Shown here: positions 1-5,753 of the stretch, in pieces
Layout of the letters: the number at the start of each line of letters is the position of its first letter
How positions within the stretch are numbered: the stretch's first letter is position 1
Origin: Limnochordia bacterium
Lineage (GTDB): Bacteria > Bacillota > Limnochordia > Darwinibacteriales > DTU012
Assembly: GCA_007116995.1 (NCBI GenBank)
Contig: SKHL01000099.1
Location: 1-6,698, forward strand
DNA: 6,698 nt
Reading direction: 5' to 3'
The notes under the pieces: generated by a model
What the model was told of the DNA's origin: nothing
Databases searched by the model: none
Seen by the model: only the letters and a program-made list of their open reading frames with translations
Made by a program: the position numbers and the translations under genes

Positions 1-194
1 AAATCATATATCACATTAAGATGCTTATCGTATGGGTCAGGGGAGTTAATTAGCCGGCCAGGAAACAGTAACAGGTTAACATCATGGTCTTTAGCAGCGT
101 CAACTGTTCCTCTGCAAATCTGATTTGAGTAATCTGATTCGATATCAGAGATAAAACACGCTACAGTTAGCCTCTTATTTGATTTGACCATCAT
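1..194 (-). CDS. LacI/periplasmic-binding-type sensor protein, N-terminal fragment (runs off window)
   Basis: The reverse strand is open from an ATG at 194 to the window edge, giving 64 codons with no stop. The residues read as the first beta-alpha-beta unit of a type 1 periplasmic-binding/LacI sugar-sensor fold. Residues 8-15 (RLTVACFI) are a hydrophobic strand, followed by a helix with CRGTVDAAKDHDV (residues 27-39), a second strand NLLLFPG (40-46), and then INSPDPYDKHLNVIYD. In Firmicutes, proteins with this 'SPDPY...N.IYD' start often carry the sensor domain ahead of a GGDEF or kinase output domain (family knowledge). The output domain is outside the window, so regulator versus diguanylate cyclase is undecided. 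No DNA-binding helix-turn-helix precedes the fold, which argues against a classical LacI repressor. Starts at 194 or 191 sit 6 or 9 bases after a GGGGGGT run. An in-frame ATG at 209, preceded by GAGGG, is an alternative. Confidence 0.75.
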   Translation of the reverse strand, partial: MMVKSNKRLTVACFISDIESDYSNQICRGTVDAAKDHDVNLLLFPGRLINSPDPYDKHLNVIYD

Positions 195-417
195 AATGAC
201 ACCCCCCATACTAACCCTCAGCCAAATTTAGCTCCTGTTCTATTACCTAGATTCGCCTTAGAATCTCAGTATCCTTGTTATTTGTCATACCAAGTGTAAC
301 TATTATAGAAGAACCGCTCGCCACATAATCGTCCTAAAGATGCAGAGGTGAATCCCATATTGCTTATCCAGATCGAGCTGGGAAATAAGTTGATAACAAA
401 ACAAACCCATTGTCATC

Positions 418-1092
418 CTAGATGCTATGGATCTGCCAATCAACCACAGGCAGTCCATGCCTGCAGAAAAACTCGTTACTTTGAGAAAAGTGCTTACACC
501 CAAAGAAACCACGATGGGCTGATAAAGGGCTTGGATGCGGTGCAGTTAAAACTAGGTGATTTTTACTAAAGACATACTTGGCCTTGGCCTTGGCATTGTT
601 TCCAAAGAGCAAAAAAATAACCGGTGATTCTTTTTCACACAAAAGTTGAATAATCCTATCAGTAAAGACCTCCCAACCCTTCCCCCTATGGGAATTAGGG
701 ATGTTAGCCTGTACAGAAAGGCATGTATTTAATAAAAGAATCCCTTGTTGGGCCCAGGAAACTAGATAACCATGGTTAGGAATATAACAGCCCAGATCCT
801 GATGCAGTTCATGATAAATGTTACGTAAAGACGGGGGAACTGCTACCCCTTTTGGGACAGAAAAAGCCAGTCCGTGAGCTTGACCTTCTCCATGATAGGG
901 ATCTTGCCCCAGGATGACCACCTTCGCCTTTTGATACGGTGTTAAGCGAAGTGCTTGATACAGATCTTTGCTTGCAGGAAAAACTGTTTGGTTCGTATAT
1001 TGCTCTCGTAAAAAGTTCTGTAATGCTAGATAGTAGGGTCGGCAAAACTGATCACGCAATAGTTGATCCCAATCATTGTTGATTGCTATCAT
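418..1092 (-). CDS. ung: Uracil-DNA glycosylase (family 1, UNG)
   Basis: This enzyme excises uracil from DNA after cytosine deamination or dUMP misincorporation, starting base-excision repair in the cytoplasm. At 224 residues it is full length for the family. The water-activating loop GQDPYHG spans residues 62-68, with catalytic Asp64 and Tyr66. Phe77 in GLAFSVP stacks on uracil, Asn122 in LLNTCLSV reads the base, and the minor-groove loop HPSPLSAHRGF begins at His186. These match E. coli Asp64, Tyr66, Phe77, Asn123 and His187 almost number for number. The ATG at 1092 is preceded by AGGAG (complement of 1101-1105) with eight bases of spacing, which supports this start. The gene is divergent from the membrane protein gene at 1289 and apparently monocistronic. 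The downstream minus-strand sensor gene begins 223 bases after the TAG stop, so cotranscription is unlikely but not excluded. I saw no damaged motif. Confidence 0.97.
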   Translation of the reverse strand: MIAINNDWDQLLRDQFCRPYYLALQNFLREQYTNQTVFPASKDLYQALRLTPYQKAKVVILGQDPYHGEGQAHGLAFSVPKGVAVPPSLRNIYHELHQDLGCYIPNHGYLVSWAQQGILLLNTCLSVQANIPNSHRGKGWEVFTDRIIQLLCEKESPVIFLLFGNNAKAKAKYVFSKNHLVLTAPHPSPLSAHRGFFGCKHFSQSNEFFCRHGLPVVDWQIHSI

Positions 1093-1288
1093 TCTATCAT
1101 CTCCTAGGGTGATCCACAGATTTCTATACTATTTGGCATAGAATCCGAATTTCCTCCATTTCTCCAAGAGGAATAAGCAATATCTATATCGAACTTTAAA
1201 AACGAATCTAATTAACCATAGTTTGCTGATAGTCAATCCCTGCATTGGGTAATACTAGCACAGATTAACAACAATAAAGGAGTTATCT

Positions 1289-2305
1289 ATGGCAAGTGAA
1301 AATGTAACTAGCTGGCGAATCCCTTGGAAAGCCATGACTTGGGGACTAACATGCGGAATCGCAGCATTGACTATTCTATTTCTAAAAGTAGCCCATCCAG
1401 CCAGGATCTGGATCGAATTACAGGAATTCCCCCTGTGGTTGTTCCTGATGGCTCTGATGTGTATCCTGATGGCATGGGGTGTGGATGGATATCGTATGCA
1501 GTTTCTCTGCAGTAGTACCAAAACTGTAGTTTCATGGAAGACCGCTACTATCATGGTCATATCATCTAACTTTTTGACCTTGATTACGCCGTTTGCAGCT
1601 GGGGGAGCACCATTTATTATTTATGTCCTGTATCGCCGTGGCATGAGTGTAGCCCAAGCAAGTGCTATTGTAATCGGAGGCGGGTTCGCTGCTCAGCTTG
1701 GTTTATTCTCGCTAGCATCTATAGCCTTTAGTCTAGTAAATGAGTTCCCTGGAGATATTAGTGCCTATGTTTCTTATATTCGTACCGCCTTCCTCCTTTA
1801 CGGTCTCTTGCTGATTGCTCTAATTATCATTGCTTTCAAAGGAGAAGAACTACGCAGACTAATTGGATGGATCAATATACCCGGTGGTGGACTAGTAAAC
1901 TTCCAAGCAGGATTTCGAGATTTGTTTTCTGATCAAGGACGTTTTTTTATCGGTGCCTATATAGCTGGTTTTTTTTATTATGTCTTTCAATACTCTGCTG
2001 GTTTCTTATTACTGACAGGATTTGATGTTGCACCGGGACAAAGTCTGCTTAGATACGGTGTTTCCGTGTTGCTTGGGATTGCCCCCTTGGTTTCACCCAT
2101 ACCGGGAGGGGCAGGAGCCGCAGAACTTGTGGCTTATTACGTACTAGAGGATACCCTACCTGGTGATGCTTTGGGTACATTCATCCTGCTCTGGAGAGCA
2201 GTAGTATATTATATACCAGTAGTGCTGGGTGGTGCTGTCTTTGCCCATTTAGTGTTAAAACTAGCCAGATTAAAACAACCCGATCCTAATCAAACGGACA
2301 TATAG
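1289..2305 (+). CDS. YbhN/LPG-synthase-transmembrane (flippase-like) integral membrane protein
   Basis: A 338-residue polytopic inner-membrane protein of the lysylphosphatidylglycerol synthase transmembrane family (UPF0104, flippase-like). Hydrophobic stretches lie at about residues 16-33, 48-65, 86-114, 124-150, 160-183, 218-243, 253-270 and 297-325. Two family signatures are visible. PFAAGGAP at 101-108 is followed by YRRGMSVAQASA. PIPGGAGAAEL at 270-280 is followed by WRAVVYYIPVVLGG at 302-315, with the usual conserved Arg, Tyr and Pro. There is no soluble C-terminal lysyltransferase domain, so it is not a full MprF. Related stand-alone proteins are thought to move lipids or lipid-linked intermediates, but the substrate is unknown here. 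The ATG follows AAAGGAG (1276-1282) with six bases of spacing. The next gene on the strand starts 99 bases downstream, so shared transcription is possible. Family assignment is solid; the transport role is inference. Confidence 0.9.
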   Translation: MASENVTSWRIPWKAMTWGLTCGIAALTILFLKVAHPARIWIELQEFPLWLFLMALMCILMAWGVDGYRMQFLCSSTKTVVSWKTATIMVISSNFLTLITPFAAGGAPFIIYVLYRRGMSVAQASAIVIGGGFAAQLGLFSLASIAFSLVNEFPGDISAYVSYIRTAFLLYGLLLIALIIIAFKGEELRRLIGWINIPGGGLVNFQAGFRDLFSDQGRFFIGAYIAGFFYYVFQYSAGFLLLTGFDVAPGQSLLRYGVSVLLGIAPLVSPIPGGAGAAELVAYYVLEDTLPGDALGTFILLWRAVVYYIPVVLGGAVFAHLVLKLARLKQPDPNQTDI

Positions 2306-2366
2306 TCCTTCTCTAAGAGAAAAAAACTTCATGCTTTCTGATAGAATGAGGAACCTATAGTTGACT

Positions 2367-2399
2367 AGCCCTTTGGGAATACTAGACCCAAAGGAGGCT
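2367..2399 (+). promoter_or_regulatory. Hairpin that would occlude the ribosome binding site of the Spo0E-like gene
   Basis: AGCC (2367-2370) and CTTTGGG (2371-2377) can pair with GGCT (2396-2399) and CCCAAAG (2387-2393). This leaves a nine-base loop (2378-2386) and a two-base GA bulge. The downstream arm contains the whole Shine-Dalgarno sequence AAAGGAGG (2390-2397), which lies seven bases before the ATG at 2405. Pairing is seen directly in the sequence; its role in translation control is inferred. The perfect 8-base arms CCTTTGGG/CCCAAAGG could instead be a DNA operator. No T-run follows, so it is not an intrinsic terminator. Confidence 0.5.
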
Positions 2400-2404
2400 G
2401 AAAA

Positions 2405-2599
2405 ATGAGCGATATTCGCAACCAAACACGCCTAATAAACGAGCTTGAACAATTACGAGGAGAAATGAGTAAGGCACTCGATGCGGCTAATGGTAATCAA
2501 CAGGACCCGCGGGTACAGGCTTTAGCTGATAGGTTTGACGCACTGTTAAACGAATACATGAAACAACAGAAAGAGGGCCACAAGGAGGGTGCTCCATGA
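2405..2599 (+). CDS. Spo0E-like aspartyl-phosphatase family small protein
   Basis: A 64-residue acidic helical protein matching the Spo0E family pattern: a first helix with INELEQLRGEM (residues 11-21), a short polar turn (AANGNQQDP), and a second helix VQALADRFDALLNEYMK (37-53). Spo0E-type proteins are short helical hairpins that dephosphorylate phospho-Spo0A and so restrain sporulation (family knowledge). The family signature is usually SxxxD in the second helix. Here Asp45 is kept but the Ser position is Ala41, so the match is not perfect and activity is uncertain. The start is secure: AAAGGAGG at 2390-2397, seven bases upstream. That site lies inside the hairpin at 2367-2399, so initiation may be controlled. 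The stop overlaps the start of the NIPSNAP gene by four bases (ATGA), pointing to one message and coupled translation. No DNA-binding domain is present. Confidence 0.72.
   Translation: MSDIRNQTRLINELEQLRGEMSKALDAANGNQQDPRVQALADRFDALLNEYMKQQKEGHKEGAP
2582..2588 (+). promoter_or_regulatory. Ribosome binding site of the NIPSNAP gene, inside the upstream gene
   Basis: AAGGAGG lies seven bases before the ATG at 2596 and within the last codons of the Spo0E-like gene. It fixes the NIPSNAP start at 2596 and shows that the four-base overlap is a genuine coupled junction. Confidence 0.85.
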
Positions 2600-2919
2600 T
2601 TTATGAGCTACGAATTTACCACATTCATCCAGGAAAAATGAGTGCTATCCATCAACGGTTCGAATCCCACACATTAGCTCTGTTTAAAAAACACGGCATG
2701 GACGTAATGGACTTTTGGGAGGACATCACGGAGAACCGCATATATTACACTATGGAACATCCTGATCTGGAAAGTCGTAATCAACGCTTTAGCGCATTTA
2801 TCAAGGATCCAGAATGGATTCGGGTAAAAGAAGAATCCGAAAAAAACGGTGCTATCGTGGAGAAGGTAGAGAGCTTTATAATGAACCGTGTTCCCTACTC
2901 TCCCCTGTACCGAGGATAA
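2596..2919 (+). CDS. NIPSNAP-family protein (dimeric alpha-beta barrel fold)
   Basis: A 107-residue soluble protein with the NIPSNAP layout. The N-terminal strand YELRIYHIHPGKMSAIHQRF (residues 3-22) has the characteristic 'YELR.Y...PGK' signature. It is followed by the helix SHTLALFKKHGMDV, a strand around DFWEDITENRIYYTMEH (39-55), and then RFSAFIKDPEWIRVKEES (64-81), with the family's F-x-x-DPEW motif. Bacterial members are small ferredoxin-like proteins, often dimeric; their biochemical role is mostly unknown and no reaction can be assigned here. There is no signal peptide or membrane segment. Length is normal for a single-domain member. The start is set by AAGGAGG at 2582-2588 and by the ATGA overlap with the Spo0E-like gene, so the two products are probably made together. 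It is convergent with the hydroxyproline dehydratase gene. Family call is firm; function is unknown. Confidence 0.9.
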   Translation: MIYELRIYHIHPGKMSAIHQRFESHTLALFKKHGMDVMDFWEDITENRIYYTMEHPDLESRNQRFSAFIKDPEWIRVKEESEKNGAIVEKVESFIMNRVPYSPLYRG

Positions 2920-2928
2920 AACCGATCG

Positions 2929-3039
2929 CCAAGCAGAAACCTATGTGTAGGAGTGAATACATAGATCCAATACCAAACAGCCTATCCCCATTTCGACCTA
3001 ATAGGTAGGAAACAGTGGGAAGTATTAACTCTGCTTGGT
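2929..3039. repeat. Nine-base inverted repeat in the convergent gap
   Basis: CCAAGCAGA at 2929-2937 is exactly complementary to TCTGCTTGG at 3031-3039, so the arms bracket much of the 158-base gap between the two convergent genes. Inside it are smaller imperfect stems, such as CTATGT (2941-2946) with ACATAG (2959-2964). None is followed by a T-run on either strand, so no intrinsic terminator can be assigned. A loose shared 3' structure is possible but weakly supported. Confidence 0.25.
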
Positions 3040-3077
3040 TTGAGATCAATGATTTGGGTTCCACCAATAGAACTATG

Positions 3078-5435
3078 CTAGAAACTTTTATGTTCGGTGC
3101 GCATGATAATTTCATCCTGCATCTCTTTACTCAAATGGGCAAAATAATCACTATACCCAGCCACCCGTACAATTAAATCCCCATATTGTTTGGGATGTTG
3201 TTGGGCTGTCCGTAGCATCTTGGCATTAATCACATTAAACTGGATATGGTGACCATCTAACTGGAAATAGACCCGTACTAACTGGGCCATACGGAATAAT
3301 CCTTCCTCACTAGCAAAGAGGTTTGGAGAGAACTTTTGGTTTAGTAATGTTCCACCAGTCCTTAGGTGGTCCATTTTAGCGGCTGATTTGATCACGGCTG
3401 TAGGGCCATGTCTATCGCTTCCCTGCACAGGAGAGATACCTTCAGATAATGTTTCACCAGCTCTACGGCCATCAGGGGTGGCACCGATTACTGAACCAAA
3501 ATATACATGACATGTGGTGGGAAGCATATTAATCCGATAGACACCACCCTTGTGATTACGTTTTCCATCGACAGCATCATAGTATAGGTTGAACGCTTGG
3601 ACCATTATTTTATCTGCGTAATCATCATCATTACCATATTTTGGCGTTTTGTTGCGAAAAAGCTGCTGGATGGACTCATAACCTACATAGTTATGGTGAA
3701 TGGCAGCTAACATATAGTCCATGGTCACTCGCTTTGTGTCGAAAACATGGTATTTCAGAGAAGCCAGACTATCTGTTAGCGTTCCAATACCCACACCCTG
3801 AATATACGTAGTATTGTATCTAGCGCCCCCTGCATTATAGTCCTTTGCATTGGCAATACAATCATCAATAATAATAGATAAAAAGGGACTAGGCATATGC
3901 TTCGCATACAGCTCCTCGATGCGGCTATTGCCAGTTATCTTTATTTTAATAAAATGCTGGAGTTGCTTATTAAAGGCCTCCATGAGCTGTTCAAAGGACA
4001 TAAACGATGCCGGGTAGCCAGTAGGGATCCCTAATTTCTTTCCCGTTTGTGGATCCACCCCATTGTTTAAGGTAATCTCTAAAATCTTCACCAAGTTAAA
4101 ATAACCCGTAAGAATGTAACTCTCTTTGCCAAAAGCTCCTGTCTCCACACAACCACTTGTCCCTCCGCAGCGGGCATCTTCAATGGTCTTACCTTGGCGT
4201 AATAACTCAGATACCACAGCATCAGCGTTAAATATTGCGGGCTGCCCTCGCCCTTTACGAATAACCTGGCAGGCTTGATGCAAGAAGCGTTCAGGACTTT
4301 TCTTACTCAATTGGATATTCGAGCTTGGTTGAGTTAGCTTCATGTCATCAATCACATCTAATAAAAGATGGGAAACCTCGTTAACCCCATTACTTCCATC
4401 AGACTTTAATCCACCCACGTTGATATTAGCAAAATCTGTATAGGTGGCGCTCTCTTTTAGGGTGATCCCAACCTTGGGCGGAGCTGGCTGATTGTTAAAC
4501 TTAACCCAAAAACACTGTAATAATTCCTCTGCACTATCTCGAGTCAGAGATCCATCCATTAGCCCTTGCTGATAAAAGGGATATAGATGCTGATCAAGCC
4601 GGCCTGGATTAAAAGAATCCCAAGTATTTAACTCTGTAATGACTCCAAGATGAACAAACCAATAGGCTTGCAGGGCTTCATGAAAATTACGAGGAGCATG
4701 AGCCGGCACATGACTACACACGCTAGCTATCTGTTCAAGCTCCACTCTGCGCTGTGCGTTTTCTTCATGACTGGCTAATTCTCGAGCTTTCTTGGCATGC
4801 CGCTTAGCAAAGATTATAATCGCGTCAACACATATATTCATAGCCTGTAACTGTTCTCGCTCTGCTTGGACAGAGTGATTGGAACCCTGCATATCTGCCA
4901 ACTGATCTTGAATCTTTGCTTTGAAATCCGAAAACCCATAACGAAAAATCTTATCATCAGCTACGGTATGCCCAGGGGCCCTTTGCTCCATAAACTCCGT
5001 AAATACTCCCGCCTGGTAGCACTCCATCCAGGACTCACTCATAGCTGCAAAGATCCGAGTACGCATAGACCGTTGTTGCCAAAAGGGAATGATCTGCTCT
5101 TGTTGTACCTGCTTAGTGCTGGTATCCACTGAAAAGTTTACCTGCTCACGTGAATGGATCACATCAAGATCATCCACACTGTGACAGCACAACTCTGGAT
5201 ATGTAGAGGTGGCCTTCGGTTGTGGGCCCCGCTCTCCCACAATTAACTCCTGATGGTGTATATAGATCTGCTTATGCTCCATCAGATACTTAAACGTTAG
5301 AGCTCTTAGTACTGGAGTAGATACGGTGCCTTCATACCGCTGATATGCCTCAGTCACCAGACGAGCCCGTTCAATGGATAGGGTAGGCTGGGCTGTTAAG
5401 CTCTCTGTTCGTAACGAAACCACTCGTTCATTCAC
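3078..5435 (-). CDS. hypD: Glycyl radical enzyme, trans-4-hydroxy-L-proline dehydratase (HypD-like)
   Basis: An oxygen-sensitive pyruvate-formate-lyase-superfamily enzyme expected to dehydrate trans-4-hydroxy-L-proline to 1-pyrroline-5-carboxylate in the cytoplasm. From the GTG at 5435 it has 785 residues, normal for the family. The thiyl-radical motif GGTSGCVETGAFGKE contains Cys429 and Glu431. The glycyl-radical motif RVAGYSDYF near the C-terminus contains Gly760. GCVET, rather than the GCVEP typical of glycerol and choline enzymes, together with EFMEQRAPGHT (His156), ELNTWD (Asp273), ESATYTDF (Ser329, Asp334, Phe335), Tyr445 and MLPTTCH (Thr640), matches the HypD pocket of Clostridioides difficile as I recall it, with offsets of four or five residues. 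The start is chosen because AAAGGGGG (complement of 5443-5450) sits seven bases before it; an in-frame GTG at 5462 has no such site. Stop is TAG. No activating radical-SAM gene adjoins. A hydroxyproline-isomer-specific relative is the main alternative. Confidence 0.9.
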   Translation of the reverse strand: MNERVVSLRTESLTAQPTLSIERARLVTEAYQRYEGTVSTPVLRALTFKYLMEHKQIYIHHQELIVGERGPQPKATSTYPELCCHSVDDLDVIHSREQVNFSVDTSTKQVQQEQIIPFWQQRSMRTRIFAAMSESWMECYQAGVFTEFMEQRAPGHTVADDKIFRYGFSDFKAKIQDQLADMQGSNHSVQAEREQLQAMNICVDAIIIFAKRHAKKARELASHEENAQRRVELEQIASVCSHVPAHAPRNFHEALQAYWFVHLGVITELNTWDSFNPGRLDQHLYPFYQQGLMDGSLTRDSAEELLQCFWVKFNNQPAPPKVGITLKESATYTDFANINVGGLKSDGSNGVNEVSHLLLDVIDDMKLTQPSSNIQLSKKSPERFLHQACQVIRKGRGQPAIFNADAVVSELLRQGKTIEDARCGGTSGCVETGAFGKESYILTGYFNLVKILEITLNNGVDPQTGKKLGIPTGYPASFMSFEQLMEAFNKQLQHFIKIKITGNSRIEELYAKHMPSPFLSIIIDDCIANAKDYNAGGARYNTTYIQGVGIGTLTDSLASLKYHVFDTKRVTMDYMLAAIHHNYVGYESIQQLFRNKTPKYGNDDDYADKIMVQAFNLYYDAVDGKRNHKGGVYRINMLPTTCHVYFGSVIGATPDGRRAGETLSEGISPVQGSDRHGPTAVIKSAAKMDHLRTGGTLLNQKFSPNLFASEEGLFRMAQLVRVYFQLDGHHIQFNVINAKMLRTAQQHPKQYGDLIVRVAGYSDYFAHLSKEMQDEIIMRTEHKSF

Positions 5436-5442
5436 TGTCAAA

Positions 5443-5450
5443 CCCCCTTT
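5443..5450 (-). promoter_or_regulatory. Ribosome binding site that decides the hypD start
   Basis: On the minus strand AAAGGGGG (5450 to 5443) is followed by seven bases and a GTG at 5435. The resulting N-terminus (MNERVVSLRTES...SIERA) lines up in length with HypD proteins. The longer reading from the GTG at 5462 would place this purine run inside the coding sequence and has no ribosome binding site of its own. Confidence 0.75.
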
Positions 5451-5495
5451 ATCGTTTGGCACTAAGCAGATTGATTTTCTCTCTTACGATTCCCC

Positions 5496-5561
5496 ATCGA
5501 AGCACTGGTTCCTGCTATAAAAAACCTCTAGTCATACTGATATGCTAGACGATGCTTCGAT
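5496..5561. repeat. Nine-base inverted repeat enclosing the hypD leader hairpin
   Basis: ATCGAAGCA (5496-5504) and TGCTTCGAT (5553-5561) are exact complements separated by 48 bases. In a minus-strand transcript they would close a large stem around the terminator-like hairpin at 5519-5549. As DNA they would be two opposed nine-base half-sites. The repeat is seen directly; whether it acts as RNA or as a protein site is unknown. Confidence 0.45.
5519..5549 (-). terminator. Terminator-like hairpin with T6 in the presumed hypD leader
   Basis: Read on the minus strand, TCTAGCATA (5549-5541), a four-base loop TCAG, then TATG, one bulged A and CTAGA (to 5527) form a nine-base-pair stem. Two G residues and six T residues (5524-5519) follow. 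It ends about 83 bases before the GTG start of hypD, so if transcription begins upstream of it, it could attenuate the gene. The stem is AT-rich and weak for a terminator, and no matching T-run exists for plus-strand transcripts. Confidence 0.35.
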
Positions 5562-5753
5562 TCATATGCTAACTATTGTATTCCAACACCTTCTCAAAAC
5601 TTTAGAATGAGCATAGCAATATACAGGGATCATAGTCGATATATAGAAGTACTAAATAGATCCCCATGTTGCCGAACAACCATTGGCTACACCAGCGAAT
5701 GTACTAAAACTGAGTTTGGCATACATAGGTAGACAACTAATTGGAGGCGTTCT

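Larger units (their letters stand above)
5436..5753. other. Divergent intergenic region between hypD and the D-cysteine desulfhydrase gene
   Basis: This 318-base, AT-rich gap must carry the promoters of both divergent genes, but I could not find a convincing -35/-10 pair on either strand. It holds the hypD ribosome binding site, the terminator-like hairpin at 5519-5549 and the inverted repeat at 5496-5561. It also holds two direct copies of ATATGCTA (5540-5547 and 5564-5571). Nearer the plus-strand gene are small inverted repeats: GGGATC/GATCCC (5626-5631, 5659-5664), GTTG/CAAC (5668-5671, 5677-5680) and an imperfect stem at 5681-5701. No open reading frame here looks coding. Confidence 0.6.

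Noticed and set aside
363..389. Stem CTTAT-CCAG / CTGG-(GAA)-ATAAG about 30 bases past the ung stop, considered as a terminator
   Set aside because: The stem has a three-base bulge and no T-run follows on either strand, so it is not supportable as an intrinsic terminator.
348..569. Plus-strand 73-residue open frame overlapping the 3' end of ung
   Set aside because: It lies antisense to a clear ung coding region, has no convincing ribosome binding site, and its product resembles no family.
1122..1143. TTCTAT/ATAGAA inverted repeat, with TATACT as a possible -10, in the ung/membrane-protein divergent region
   Set aside because: No -35 box lies at proper spacing on either strand, and six-base arms with a ten-base loop are expected by chance in AT-rich DNA.
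2308..2320. Palindrome TTCTCTAAGAGAA just after the membrane protein gene considered as its terminator
   Set aside because: The arms leave a one-base centre, so only a short stem can form, and an A-run rather than a T-run follows on the coding strand.
4866..5132. Plus-strand 88-residue open frame inside hypD
   Set aside because: It is antisense to highly conserved HypD sequence, so it is a shadow frame.
5496..5530. Sequence around GGAACCAG on the minus strand considered as a T-box core
   Set aside because: It lacks the conserved T-box sequence and lies after, not before, the terminator-like hairpin.
5684..5697. GG...GC-like pattern before dcyD considered as a sigma-54 promoter
   Set aside because: The GG-N10-GC spacing does not hold: the bases at the second position are GA.
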